From positions 1 to 64,000 of the forward strand of contig NZ_JASIRT010000011.1 in NCBI RefSeq assembly GCF_030063475.1: a DNA stretch of 64,000 bases, written 5' to 3'. Below the pieces are notes generated by a model. That model was not told the DNA's origin and did not search any database. It saw only the letters and a program-made list of their open reading frames with translations. Position 1 is the stretch's first letter; each line of letters opens with the position of its first letter. Origin of the DNA: Roseomonas sp. E05. Its GTDB lineage: Bacteria; Pseudomonadota; Alphaproteobacteria; Acetobacterales; Acetobacteraceae. Position numbers and translations under genes: made by a program. Positions 17,863-26,583 of the stretch are shown in pieces.

Positions 17863-18450
17863 ATGAGCACCCGATCGGCCCTCCTCCGGCACGCCGAAAC
17901 CCTGATGCGCACGCGCGGCTATGCCGCCTTCAGCTTCGCCGACCTCGCGGAGCACGTCGCCATCCGCAAGGCGAGCGTGCACCACCACTTCCCCTCCAAG
18001 GAGGAACTGGGCCGCGCCCTGGTCCAGGACTACCGGCAAGGCTTCGAGAAGCAGCTCCACGCCATCGAGGCGGAACACGACAGCGCACCGGCGCGGCTGC
18101 GGGCCTTCGGCCATGTCTTCGCGGCCAGTTGCGAGGCCGGCATGCTGCCGCTCTGCTGCGCCCTCGCGGGGGAACGCGCCGCCCTGCCGGAGAGCCTGCG
18201 CGAGGCGGTCCGCGACTTCTTCCAGATGCATCTGCGCTGGCTCACCCGGATCGTCGCCGCAGGGCAGGAAGCGGGGGAGCTGGCGCATCCCGCGCCGGCC
18301 GCGCAGGTCGCCCTGACGCTGCTCAGCCTGCTGGAAGGCGGCAGCCTGGTCGGCTGGGCCCTGCAGGAGCGCGCGCCGGTCCTGCACGGCTTCGAAAGCG
18401 CCCTGCACGACATGGAACGCGTGGTGGCGCCCGGTAGGGAAGCGCCATGA
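17863..18450 (+). CDS. TetR-family transcriptional regulator
   Basis: A 195-residue protein. The N-terminal helix-turn-helix (GYAAFSFADLAEHVAIRKAS followed by VHHHFPSKEELG) is typical of TetR, and the AIRKASVHHHFP form is common in the LmrA/YxaF group. The C-terminal ligand domain has several Cys residues (CEAGMLPLCCALAG) that could sense thiols or oxidants. It lies 106 bp upstream of an EamA exporter on the same strand, which it may control together with itself. The ligand is unknown. Confidence 0.9.
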   Translation: MSTRSALLRHAETLMRTRGYAAFSFADLAEHVAIRKASVHHHFPSKEELGRALVQDYRQGFEKQLHAIEAEHDSAPARLRAFGHVFAASCEAGMLPLCCALAGERAALPESLREAVRDFFQMHLRWLTRIVAAGQEAGELAHPAPAAQVALTLLSLLEGGSLVGWALQERAPVLHGFESALHDMERVVAPGREAP

Positions 18451-18556
18451 CAGGCGGGCCGCAGGTGGCACTTCACGGCAGGGCCAGCACCATTCCCCCG
18501 AGGGGAACCATGGCCCTGCTCACCCGCCGCCCGCGGCGGCCGAAAGGCATGCCGGC

Positions 18557-19498
18557 ATGACCCGCAGCCTGGCGCAGGTCGAGGAGGCGGAACTCGGCAG
18601 CCTCCCCGGCCCTCCCCCGGCCGACCGGCGCTCGGAACGCGCGGTGGGCATCGCCTGCCTGCTGGCCACCGCCTGCGGCTGGGCGCTCAACTGGGTGGCC
18701 ATGAAGTTCCTGCTGCAGGTCTGGCCGCCGCTGTTCGCGCGCGGGCTCGCGGGCGTGGTGGCGGCAGCCGGCCTCGCTTTGGTGGCAGTGCTGCTCGGGC
18801 AGAGCCTCCGGGTGCCGCGCGCGGCGACGCCGCGGCTACTCGGTGCCGCCTTCACCAACGTCTTCGCCTGGATGGGCTTTTCCTCGCTCTGCATGCAGTG
18901 GGTGAGCGTCGGCGAGGGGGCGCTGCTGGTCTATACCATGCCGATCTGGGCGACGATCTTCGCCTGGCCCGTGCTCGGCACGCGGCCGACGCGGCGTGGC
19001 ATCGCCGCCCTGCTGCTGGGCGTGGCGGGGATCGGCGTGCTGCTCGGCGGGCAGAGCTTCGCGGCGGGCAGCGGGCAGTTGCCCGGCGTCAGCCTCGCGC
19101 TGGGCGCGGCGGTGCTGTTCGCCCTCGGCACCGTGCTGAACGGGGCGCCGCTGCCGCTGGCGCCGGTCGCCTCGACGGCGTGGCAGGTCGGGCTGGGCTG
19201 CTTCCCCATGCTCCTGCTGGGCCTCGCTTTCGAGCAGCCGCAGTTCGGCGCCCTGACCCCCGCCGGTCTCGGCGCCATGCTTTACATGACCATCTTTCCG
19301 ATGGGGGTCTGCTACCTGACCTGGTTCGGCGCGCTGCGCCGCCTGCCGCCCTCCGCCGCCTCGACCGGGATGCTGCTGGTCCCCCTGCTCGGCACGCTGA
19401 CGGCGGCCGCCCTGCTGGACGAGCCTTTCGGCCTGCGCCAGGCCCTCTCGATGGTCCTGACGCTCAGTGGCGTGACGCTGGCCCTGCGGCGCAACTGA
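18557..19498 (+). CDS. EamA/DMT-family transporter
   Basis: A 313-residue membrane protein with about ten hydrophobic helices arranged as two EamA repeats. Each repeat has the family pattern of small and aromatic residues (WPPLFARGLAGVVAAAG in the first, LYMTIFPMGVCYLTWFGALR in the second). The C-terminus ends in a short basic tail. DMT transporters export amino acids, metabolites or drugs. The preceding TetR gene suggests substrate-induced expression. The substrate is not predictable. Confidence 0.9.
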   Translation: MTRSLAQVEEAELGSLPGPPPADRRSERAVGIACLLATACGWALNWVAMKFLLQVWPPLFARGLAGVVAAAGLALVAVLLGQSLRVPRAATPRLLGAAFTNVFAWMGFSSLCMQWVSVGEGALLVYTMPIWATIFAWPVLGTRPTRRGIAALLLGVAGIGVLLGGQSFAAGSGQLPGVSLALGAAVLFALGTVLNGAPLPLAPVASTAWQVGLGCFPMLLLGLAFEQPQFGALTPAGLGAMLYMTIFPMGVCYLTWFGALRRLPPSAASTGMLLVPLLGTLTAAALLDEPFGLRQALSMVLTLSGVTLALRRN

Positions 19499-19588
19499 GC
19501 GCGGGAGGCCGGGTGGCCAGAGGAAACGCCGTCCCCTCCCCGGCCCTGGCCTGTCGCCCCAGCCTGCGCTGAACTATTCTCGCTCCTC

Positions 19589-20488
19589 ATGACCCTCCGC
19601 ATCGGCATTGATCTCGGCGGCACCAAGACGGAGATCGTCGCACTGGACGACGCGGGCGCGGTGCGGCTGCGCCGGCGCGCCGCCACGCCGGGCGACTATG
19701 ACGGCATCCTCCGCCTGCTGGCGGAGCTGGTCTCCGGTGCCGAGGCCGCGCTCGGCGCTCAGGGCGCCACGGTCGGTGTCGGCATTCCCGGCAGCCTGAG
19801 CCCCGCCACCGGGCTGGTGCGCAACGCCAATACCCAGTGCCTGAACGGCCGCGCACTGGACCGCGACCTGGAGACGCGACTCGGCCGCCCGGTGCGGCTT
19901 TCCAACGATGCCAACTGCCTGGCACTGAGCGAGGCGGCGGATGGCGCCGGTGCGGGCCATGGCGTGGTCTTCGCGGTCATCCTGGGCACGGGCGTGGGCG
20001 GCGGGGTGGTGGTGGAGGGGCGGCTGATCGAGGGTCGCAACCGGGTGGGCGGCGAATGGGGGCATAACCCCCTGCCCTGGGCCCGGCCGGAGGAGCATCC
20101 CGGCCCGCGCTGCTGGTGCGGCCAGCGGGGCTGCCTGGAGGCATGGCTCTGCGGCCCGGCGCTGGCCGCCGACTGGAAGGGCGCCGGCCATCGCGACGCG
20201 GGCGGCATCGCCGAGGCGGCCGCGGCCGGGGATGAGGCTGCAAAGGCGGCACTGGACCGCCATGCCGACCGACTGGCGCGGGCCCTGGCCGCCGTGACGA
20301 ACCTGATCGATCCGGACGCCATCGTGCTGGGGGGCGGCCTCTCCAACCTGGACCACCTCTATGACGAGGTGCCGCGCCGCATGGCGCCCTATGTCTTCGG
20401 TGACGTGGCGGCGGTGCGGCTGGTGCGGGCGAGGCACGGCGACTCCTCCGGCGTGTTCGGTGCTGCGCGCCTGTGGGACCGCCCCTGA
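19589..20488 (+). CDS. ROK-family sugar kinase
   Basis: A 299-residue protein with the ATP-binding DLGGTKTEIVAL at the N-terminus and NDANCLALSE around the catalytic Asp. It has the zinc motif CWCGQRGCLEAW characteristic of ROK kinases and a second phosphate motif GGGLSN near the C-terminus. The GGEWGHNPLPW segment places it with bacterial fructokinase/Mak or N-acetylglucosamine kinases. It phosphorylates a hexose in the cytoplasm, but specificity cannot be fixed. A terminator-like hairpin follows it. Confidence 0.9.
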   Translation: MTLRIGIDLGGTKTEIVALDDAGAVRLRRRAATPGDYDGILRLLAELVSGAEAALGAQGATVGVGIPGSLSPATGLVRNANTQCLNGRALDRDLETRLGRPVRLSNDANCLALSEAADGAGAGHGVVFAVILGTGVGGGVVVEGRLIEGRNRVGGEWGHNPLPWARPEEHPGPRCWCGQRGCLEAWLCGPALAADWKGAGHRDAGGIAEAAAAGDEAAKAALDRHADRLARALAAVTNLIDPDAIVLGGGLSNLDHLYDEVPRRMAPYVFGDVAAVRLVRARHGDSSGVFGAARLWDRP

Positions 20489-20512
20489 ACTGACAGAAAG
20501 AAGATGGGGGTT

Positions 20513-20540
20513 CGGGGGAATTCCTTCCCCCGGCCTTTTT
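20513..20540 (+). terminator. Rho-independent terminator after the ROK kinase
   Basis: CGGGGGAA (20513-20520) pairs with TTCCCCCG (20525-20532) around a TTCC loop, and TTTTT follows at 20536-20540. The element is nearly the reverse complement of the terminator at 30938-30976. Confidence 0.75.
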
Positions 20541-20558
20541 CCGCCCTAGAATACGGCC

Positions 20559-21812
20559 ATGCCCGCCCTCTGCCGCGACTGCCTGCGCCTGTTCCAGGAG
20601 GAGGCCACCTGCCCGGCCTGCAAGGGTCGGCGCATCGTCCGGCATGCCGAGCTGACCGACCTCGCCATCGCGCATGTGGACTGCGACGCCTTCTTCGCCA
20701 GCGTGGAGAAACGCGACCGGCCGGAGCTGCGGGCGCAGCCGGTGATCGTCGGCGGCGGCAAGCGGGGCGTGGTGGCGGCCTGCTGCTACCTGGCGCGTAT
20801 CCGGGGCGTGCGTTCGGCCATGCCGATGTTCAAGGCGCTCTCCCTCTGCCCGGATGCGGTGGTGATCCGTCCGGAGATGGCGAAATACGCCGCCGCCAGC
20901 CGCGCCATCCGGGCGCTGATGGAAGACCTCACCCCCCTGGTGCAGCCGCTTTCGATCGACGAGGCGGTGCTCGACCTCTCCGGCACCGCGGCGCTGCACC
21001 GTGCGCCGCCCGCCGCCGTGCTGGCGCGCTTCGCGCTGCGGGTGGAGCGGGAGGTGGGCGTCACCGTCTCGGTCGGCCTCGCCCCGAACCGGTTGCTGGC
21101 GAAGCTGGCGGTGGAGCGGGACAAGCCGCGCGGCTTCGCGGTGATCGGCGCCGCCGAGGCGGCCTCGGTGCTGGCGGGGGAGCCCGTCTCGGCCTTGCCG
21201 GGGGTCGGGCCGGTGCTGGCGCGCAAGCTGAACGGGCTGGGCTTCGTCACGCTCGGGCAGTTGCAGGCGCTCTCCCCGCGCGAGGCGGCGGCGCGGCTCG
21301 GCGAGGAGGGGCCGGCGCTCGCCGCCCGCGCGCGCGGCGAGGACAGCCGGCGGGTGGACCCGAACCGCGAGACCAAGTCGATCAGCGCCGAGACCACCTT
21401 CGAGGCGGACCTGCGCGGGGTGGCCGAGCTGGAGGCGCCGCTCTGGCGGCTCTGCGAGAAGTTGGCGCGGCGGCTGAAGGAGAAGGGCTTCGCCGCCGGC
21501 GGCGTGGTGCTGAAGCTGAAGACGGCCAGCTTCGCGCTGCGCACGCGGCACGTCCGGCTGCCGGCGCCGACCCGCCTGCCCGATACGCTCTTCGCCGCCG
21601 CCCGGCCGCTGCTGGCGCGGGAGGCCGACGGCACGGCCTTCCGGCTCATCGGCATCGGCGCGCAGCCGCTGCTGCCCGGGGCCGGGGCCGATCTGGGTGA
21701 CCTGGTGGATGCCGAGGCGCCGCGCCGCGCCGCCCGCTGGGAGGCGATGGAGAAGCTGCGCGCCCGCTTCGGCGAGGCGGCGGTGACGCGGGGGCTGGCA
21801 GTGAAGCGCTGA
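20559..21812 (+). CDS. dinB: DNA polymerase IV (Y-family) with N-terminal zinc ribbon
   Basis: A 417-residue Y-family polymerase. The palm has HVDCDAFFASVEKRD and LSIDEAVLDL (near 134), giving the catalytic acidic residues. The helix-hairpin-helix thumb shows VSALPGVGPVLARKL and a little-finger domain follows. Before the polymerase core, residues 5-22 carry two CxxC pairs (CRDC and CPAC) that should bind one zinc, an extension seen in some alphaproteobacterial DinB proteins. It performs error-prone translesion synthesis. No LexA box is evident in the short upstream spacer. Confidence 0.93.
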   Translation: MPALCRDCLRLFQEEATCPACKGRRIVRHAELTDLAIAHVDCDAFFASVEKRDRPELRAQPVIVGGGKRGVVAACCYLARIRGVRSAMPMFKALSLCPDAVVIRPEMAKYAAASRAIRALMEDLTPLVQPLSIDEAVLDLSGTAALHRAPPAAVLARFALRVEREVGVTVSVGLAPNRLLAKLAVERDKPRGFAVIGAAEAASVLAGEPVSALPGVGPVLARKLNGLGFVTLGQLQALSPREAAARLGEEGPALAARARGEDSRRVDPNRETKSISAETTFEADLRGVAELEAPLWRLCEKLARRLKEKGFAAGGVVLKLKTASFALRTRHVRLPAPTRLPDTLFAAARPLLAREADGTAFRLIGIGAQPLLPGAGADLGDLVDAEAPRRAARWEAMEKLRARFGEAAVTRGLAVKR

Positions 21813-21898
21813 AGCCGGTGCATTTCTGGCATGGACCTTGCCACCTTGCCAGACATAGGATGACCTGACATCAGTTTTGCACGGCAGAGGAACCGCAC

Positions 21899-22837
21899 AT
21901 GCCCCAGATGATCCCCGCCGAGATGGCGAAGCAGATCGGCAGCGGCCTGCTTTCCTTCCCGGTGACGCATTTCCGGCCCGACTTCACCTTCGACGCGGCG
22001 CCCTACCGCGAGCATATCGGCTGGATGCTGGGCCACAAGCCGGCCGGGCTCTTCGCCGCCGGCGGCACGGGCGAGTTCTTCAGCCTCTCCGCCGCTGAGA
22101 TCGCCACCGTGGTGAAGGCGGCCGTGGACGAGGTGAATGGCGCCGTGCCGGTGATCGCCCCCTGCGGCATGGCCACCGCCATCGCCAGGGAACTGGCGCA
22201 GTCGGCCGAGGCGGCGGGCGCCGACGGGCTGCTGCTGCTGCCGAACTACCTGGTGAACTCGGAGCAGGCCGGCCTCGCCGCGCATATCGAGGCGGTCTGC
22301 AAGAGCACGAAGCTCGGCGTCATCGTCTACAACCGCGACAATGCCATCCTGAACGAGGACACGCTGGCGCGGCTCTGCGAGCGCTGCCCGAACCTCGTCG
22401 GCTTCAAGGACGGTGTCGGCGATATCGAGCTGATGACGCGGATCTACGCCAGGATGGGCGACCGGCTGACCTATGTCGGCGGCCTGCCGACGGCGGAGAC
22501 CTTCGCCCTGCCCTATCTGGAGATGGGGGTGACGACCTATTCCTCCGCGATCTTCAACTTCGTGCCGGAATTCGCGCAGGACTTCTACGCCGCGGTGCGC
22601 CGGCATGACCGCGAGGCGGTGTTCCAGGGTCTGCGCGACTTCGTGCTGCCCTACATCGCCCTCCGCAACCGCCGGAAGGGCTATGCCGTCTCCATCGTGA
22701 AGGCGGGCTGCGCCGCGGTCGGCCGCCCCGCCGGCCCGGTGCGCGCGCCACTGACCGACCTGGACGCGGGCGAGATGGAAATGCTGAAGGCGCTGATCGC
22801 CAAGCTGCCGGCAGCCGCGCAGCGCGCCGCCGCCTGA
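21899..22837 (+). CDS. kdgD: 5-dehydro-4-deoxyglucarate dehydratase
   Basis: A 312-residue DHDPS-superfamily lyase. It has [15 protein letters not shown] (the substrate loop), VIVYNRDNA containing the catalytic Tyr, and GFKDGVGD, whose K170 should form the Schiff base. It matches the KdgD group, which converts 5-dehydro-4-deoxy-D-glucarate to 2,5-dioxopentanoate with loss of CO2 and water (EC 4.2.1.41), the final part of oxidative uronate and aldarate degradation. It fits with the uronate dehydrogenase operon 14 kb away. It converges with the HpaI-type aldolase gene. Confidence 0.9.
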   Translation: MPQMIPAEMAKQIGSGLLSFPVTHFRPDFTFDAAPYREHIGWMLGHKPAGLFAAGGTGEFFSLSAAEIATVVKAAVDEVNGAVPVIAPCGMATAIARELAQSAEAAGADGLLLLPNYLVNSEQAGLAAHIEAVCKSTKLGVIVYNRDNAILNEDTLARLCERCPNLVGFKDGVGDIELMTRIYARMGDRLTYVGGLPTAETFALPYLEMGVTTYSSAIFNFVPEFAQDFYAAVRRHDREAVFQGLRDFVLPYIALRNRRKGYAVSIVKAGCAAVGRPAGPVRAPLTDLDAGEMEMLKALIAKLPAAAQRAAA

Positions 22838-22886
22838 AGCGGCGCCGGCAGATGCGTGGGGGAGCCTTGCTCCCCCACCGCTTTCC

Positions 22887-23714
22887 CTACTTGCGCAGCT
22901 CGCCGGGCTCGCGCTGGCTGCCGGCCTGGCTGTGCCGCGCCGCCTGCTCGCTGCCCTCGCCCCGCGCACCCGCCACCGCGACGCGCGCCGCCTGCAGCAG
23001 CAGGCCGCTGTCATTGCCGATGGTGACCAGCTTGAAGCCCATGCCGATCATCCGCTTGGCATAGGCGGCCGTGGCATTGTGCAGGCCGACGGCGATGTTG
23101 CGCTTGCCGCACTCGCTCAGCAGGCGCTCGTAGATCTTCATGATCTCCGGCTCCTCGCGGTCCAGCTTCGGCACCAGGCCGAGCGAGAGGCCGAGATCGG
23201 AAGGGCCGACATAGATGCCGTCGATGCCCGGCGTATCCAGGATGGCTTCCAGATTGTCGAGCGCCTCCTGCGTCTCGATCATCGGGATGACCGCGACGTC
23301 CTTGTTCGCGGTGGCGAAGTAGGAACCGGCCTCGCCGTAGATGCCGGCGCGAATCGGGCCGAAGGAGCGCGTGCCCTCCGGCGGGTAGCGGCAGGAGGAA
23401 ACCAGTTGCCTCGCCTGCTCCGCCGTGTTCACCATCGGGCAGATCACGCCCATGGCACCGGCATCCAGCACCTTGCCGATGATGCCCGGCTCGTTCCAGG
23501 GCACCCGCACCATCGGCGTCACCGCGTGCGGCTGCATGCCCTGGAAGCAGGCCACGGCGGAGAGATAGTCCTGCACGCCGTGCTGCATATCGACGGTCAG
23601 ACTGTCGAAGCCGGCCTGAGCCATGACTTCGGCGCTGTAGGCGTTGGGAATCGCAAGCCAGCCATTGACCACGGCTCGGCCCTGCGCCCAGGCCTCCTTC
23701 ACCTTGTTTGCCAT
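22887..23714 (-). CDS. HpcH/HpaI-family aldolase
   Basis: A 275-residue class II aldolase. PMVRVPWNEPG supplies the substrate Arg, MIETQEALDNLE the metal-binding Glu, and YVGPSDLGLSLG the metal Asp of the HpaI fold; MQHGVQDY is the N-terminal acid/base region. Relatives cleave 2-dehydro-3-deoxy-glucarate or 4-hydroxy-2-oxoheptanedioate to pyruvate and an aldehyde. With kdgD next door, a sugar-acid substrate is plausible. The last ~25 residues are a disordered Gln/Ser/Arg-rich tail. A GGAAACGAAG site precedes the ATG. Confidence 0.9.
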   Translation of the reverse strand: MANKVKEAWAQGRAVVNGWLAIPNAYSAEVMAQAGFDSLTVDMQHGVQDYLSAVACFQGMQPHAVTPMVRVPWNEPGIIGKVLDAGAMGVICPMVNTAEQARQLVSSCRYPPEGTRSFGPIRAGIYGEAGSYFATANKDVAVIPMIETQEALDNLEAILDTPGIDGIYVGPSDLGLSLGLVPKLDREEPEIMKIYERLLSECGKRNIAVGLHNATAAYAKRMIGMGFKLVTIGNDSGLLLQAARVAVAGARGEGSEQAARHSQAGSQREPGELRK

Positions 23715-23927
23715 AGGATCTTCGTTTCCTCCGGGATGGAGGAAAACGCTAGGCCCGGTATAGCGTGAGCGTCAACGTACCGAACGCATGATCGATACGC
23801 TTTTGCCATGGTGTGCGCGGACGGTCGCAGACGGCCGGGCGCGTGTGGAGCGGTTTGCAAGGCGGCTCCGATACGCAATCCTTGCGCAGGGCTGAGCGGT
23901 TGGCGCTCCCCACAGAGAGGAGGCAAC

Positions 23928-24215
23928 ATGCTGCCCGGAGGACTTCTGCTCACGGCCTGCCAGGTCAGAATGGCGCGGGCGGCGCTGCGCTGGCCGGTCG
24001 AGGAACTCGCGCGTCGCTCGGGCGTCAGCCAGGCCAGCATCCGGCGCATTGAGTCGGTCTATGGCGTGCCCAACGTGACGGTCAGCATCCTGGACAAGCT
24101 GCGCAGCGCCTTCGAGGAGGCGGGCATCGTCTTCCTGGCCGATGACGGCGCGCAGGACGGCGGTCCGGGGATCCGCTTCAGCCGCTATCCCGGCCGGTCC
24201 GCCGCCGCCGCCTGA
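23928..24215 (+). CDS. Small XRE-type helix-turn-helix regulator
   Basis: A 95-residue protein that starts at the ATG at 23928 behind a strong GAGAGGAGG site; the open frame reaches further upstream but without protein-like sequence. The helix-turn-helix is RMARAALRWPVEELARRSGV followed by SQASIRRIE, as in Cro/C1-type proteins, with a short C-terminal extension. Such single-domain proteins bind DNA as dimers. It lies between the aldolase and amidinohydrolase genes, with no obvious target. Confidence 0.82.
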   Translation: MLPGGLLLTACQVRMARAALRWPVEELARRSGVSQASIRRIESVYGVPNVTVSILDKLRSAFEEAGIVFLADDGAQDGGPGIRFSRYPGRSAAAA

Positions 24216-24268
24216 GGCGGCCGCTTTCCGCTGGCCCGTCCCGGCGGGCGGGCGTAGCCTGCGGCGCC

Positions 24269-25174
24269 ATGTCCCACGCGACGATCCACGCTCCCGCCCC
24301 GGCGGCGCCCCACTGGCGCCTCGCCTCGGAAACCGGCGCGCTGCGGGAGGTGCTGGTCTGCCCGCCGGACCACTACCGCTGGCTCCCCACCAACAGCATC
24401 GCCCGCCGCACGCTGGCCGAGGCGCGGCAGGCCCCGGCCCCGGCCCATCTCGCCGCGCAACACGCCGAGCTGGTGGCGGCGCTGCGGGAAGGCGGCGCCA
24501 GCGTGCACCAGCTCCAGCCCGAGCCGCACCTGCCCTACATGGTCTATACACGGGACAGCGTGGTGGTGACGCATCGCGGCCCGGTGCTGTGCCAGCTGGA
24601 GCGGCCGCAGCGCCGCGGCGAATACGCCGCCCTGCTCGACTTCCACGCCGCGCATGGCAGCGGCTTCTGGCGCAAATCCTCCGCCGGCACGCTGGAGGGC
24701 GGGGACATCCACATCCTGCGGCCCGGCCTGGCGGTGATCGGCCATTCCGGCGGGCGTACGGATGAGGCAGGGGCGGAGCAGCTCGCCGGCTGGCTGCGCG
24801 CCGAGGGCTGGGAGGTCCGGCTGGAGCCCTTCGACGAGCATTTCCTCCATCTCGACGTGCTGTTCTGCATGGCCGCGCCCGGCCTCGCCGTCGCCTGCAC
24901 CGAGGTGCTGGAGGAGGACTTCATGGCCTGGCTGGCGGCGCACGGCATCCGCTGCCTTCCCGTCCCCTACCGCGACGCAATGCAGCTCGGCTGCAACATC
25001 CTCGCCCTGGGCGGCGGACGCGTGGTATCCGCCCGCGGCAGCAAGGCCCTGAACACCGCGCTCCGCGCGGAGGGGCTGACCGTGCTCGACCCCGAGCTGT
25101 CGCTGTTCACCCTGGGCGGCGGCGGCCCGCATTGCCTGACCTGCCCGCTCCTGCGGGGAGAGGAGACTGCATGA
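24269..25174 (+). CDS. Amidinotransferase/arginine-deiminase-superfamily hydrolase
   Basis: A 301-residue protein of the guanidino-group-modifying superfamily. It shows YTRDSVVVTH and LEGGDIHIL (substrate-binding Asp and Glu), FLHLDVLFCM (catalytic His region) and a C-terminal HCLTCPLLR segment. There C289, directly after H288, is the expected nucleophile. Family members hydrolyse arginine, dimethylarginine or related guanidines to citrulline-type products. The stop overlaps the next start (ATGA), so it is coupled to an FAD-linked oxidase, hinting that the same substrate chain is oxidised afterwards. Substrate unknown. Confidence 0.85.
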   Translation: MSHATIHAPAPAAPHWRLASETGALREVLVCPPDHYRWLPTNSIARRTLAEARQAPAPAHLAAQHAELVAALREGGASVHQLQPEPHLPYMVYTRDSVVVTHRGPVLCQLERPQRRGEYAALLDFHAAHGSGFWRKSSAGTLEGGDIHILRPGLAVIGHSGGRTDEAGAEQLAGWLRAEGWEVRLEPFDEHFLHLDVLFCMAAPGLAVACTEVLEEDFMAWLAAHGIRCLPVPYRDAMQLGCNILALGGGRVVSARGSKALNTALRAEGLTVLDPELSLFTLGGGGPHCLTCPLLRGEETA

Positions 25175-26559
25175 CCATCACCGCCAACCCCGTGGACACC
25201 GTGATCGCCGCCGCGCGGGCGTTCCTGGGCGACCGGCTCTCCACCAACGCCTCGGTGCGCGAGCAGCATGCCAAGGGCGAGGACGCCAATCCGCCCGTGC
25301 TGCCGGATGCCGTCGCCTTCGTCGAGAGCACCGAGGAAGTCTCCCGCCTGCTGGCGCTGTGCAACACGCATGGCGTGCCCGTCACCCCCTTCGGCGCCGG
25401 CACCAGCCTGGAGGGGCATGTGGTGCCGCTCCGGCGCGGCATCAGCCTCGACCTCAGCCGCATGACCGCCATCCTGGAGGTCAATGCCGAGGACATGGAC
25501 TGCCTGGTGGAGCCGGGCGTCAGCCGCCATCAGCTCAACGACCACCTGCGCGACCAGGGCCTGTTCTTCCCCGTCGATCCGGGCAGCCACTGTTCGCTCG
25601 GCGGCATGGTGGCGACCCGCGCCTCCGGCACCAATGCGGTGCGCTACGGCACCATGCGCGAGGCGACGCTCGGCCTGGAGGTGGTGCTGGCCGATGGCCG
25701 GGTGATCACCACCGGCGGCCGCACCCGCAAGGCCGCCAATGGCTACGACCTGACGCGGCTTTTCGTCGGCTCCGAGGGCACGCTCGGCGTGGTCACCAAG
25801 ATCCGCCTGCGGCTGCAGGGCATCCCGGAGGCGACCAGCGCCGCCGTCTGCCAGTTCGAGAGCCTGCAGGCGGCGGTCGAGACCGTCATCATGACCATGC
25901 AGGCCGGCATTCCCGTCGCCCGCATCGAACTGGCCGATGCCGACCAGATGCGCGCCTCGATCGCCTATTCCAAGCTGGATTTCCAGCCGCTGCCGACGCT
26001 CTTCCTGGAGTTCCACGGCAGCCCGGCCGGCGTGCAGGAGCAGGCGGCGGCGGTGGAGGCCATCGCCGAGGACATGGGCGGCAAGGGCTTCGCCTGGGCG
26101 CACGACGCCGAGGCGCGCAGCAAGCTCTGGAAGGCCCGGCATGACGCCTGGTGGGCAGCCAATGCCCTCTATCCGGGCTGCCGCGGCATCACCACCGATG
26201 TCTGCGTGCCGATCTCGCGCCTAGCCGAGGCCATCACCGGCGCCAAGGCGCTGGCCGATGCCGCCGGGCAGAACACCTGCATCGTCGGCCATGTGGGGGA
26301 CGGCAACTACCACGTCGTCATCCTCTTCCCCGCCGACGACCCGCAGGGGCTGGAGAAGGCCTGGGCGCTGGACCGGCAGATCGTCGCGCAGGGACTGGCG
26401 CTGGGCGGCACCTGCTCGGGCGAGCACGGCATCGGCCTCGGCAAGCGCGAGTTCCTGGAGCAGGAGCACGGGGCCGAGGTGCTGGCGGTGATGCGCAGCC
26501 TGAAGGCAACACTCGACCCGAAGGGCATCCTGAACCCGGGCAAGCTCTTCCTGAACTGA
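25171..26559 (+). CDS. FAD-linked 2-hydroxyacid dehydrogenase (GlcD/D-lactate type)
   Basis: A 462-residue flavoprotein. The N-terminal PCMH FAD domain has PVTPFGAGTSLEGHVVPLRR, DPGSHCSLGGMVATRASG and GTLGVVTKIRLRL. The C-terminal cap has GHVGDGNYHV, GGTCSGEHGIGLGKREF and LDPKGILNPGK, the full GlcD/DLD signature. It oxidises a D-2-hydroxy acid such as D-lactate or glycolate, passing electrons to a quinone or cytochrome. The start at 25171 overlaps the amidinohydrolase stop by 4 nt, and that coupling supports it over the upstream in-frame codon at 25132. Confidence 0.93.
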   Translation: MTITANPVDTVIAAARAFLGDRLSTNASVREQHAKGEDANPPVLPDAVAFVESTEEVSRLLALCNTHGVPVTPFGAGTSLEGHVVPLRRGISLDLSRMTAILEVNAEDMDCLVEPGVSRHQLNDHLRDQGLFFPVDPGSHCSLGGMVATRASGTNAVRYGTMREATLGLEVVLADGRVITTGGRTRKAANGYDLTRLFVGSEGTLGVVTKIRLRLQGIPEATSAAVCQFESLQAAVETVIMTMQAGIPVARIELADADQMRASIAYSKLDFQPLPTLFLEFHGSPAGVQEQAAAVEAIAEDMGGKGFAWAHDAEARSKLWKARHDAWWAANALYPGCRGITTDVCVPISRLAEAITGAKALADAAGQNTCIVGHVGDGNYHVVILFPADDPQGLEKAWALDRQIVAQGLALGGTCSGEHGIGLGKREFLEQEHGAEVLAVMRSLKATLDPKGILNPGKLFLN

Positions 26560-26583
26560 GCCACCTGCTCCGGGGCGGCCCCG

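Noticed and set aside
21865-21874. CTGA-CA-TCAG palindrome upstream of kdgD
   Set aside because: It is too short and common to be called an operator without supporting copies.
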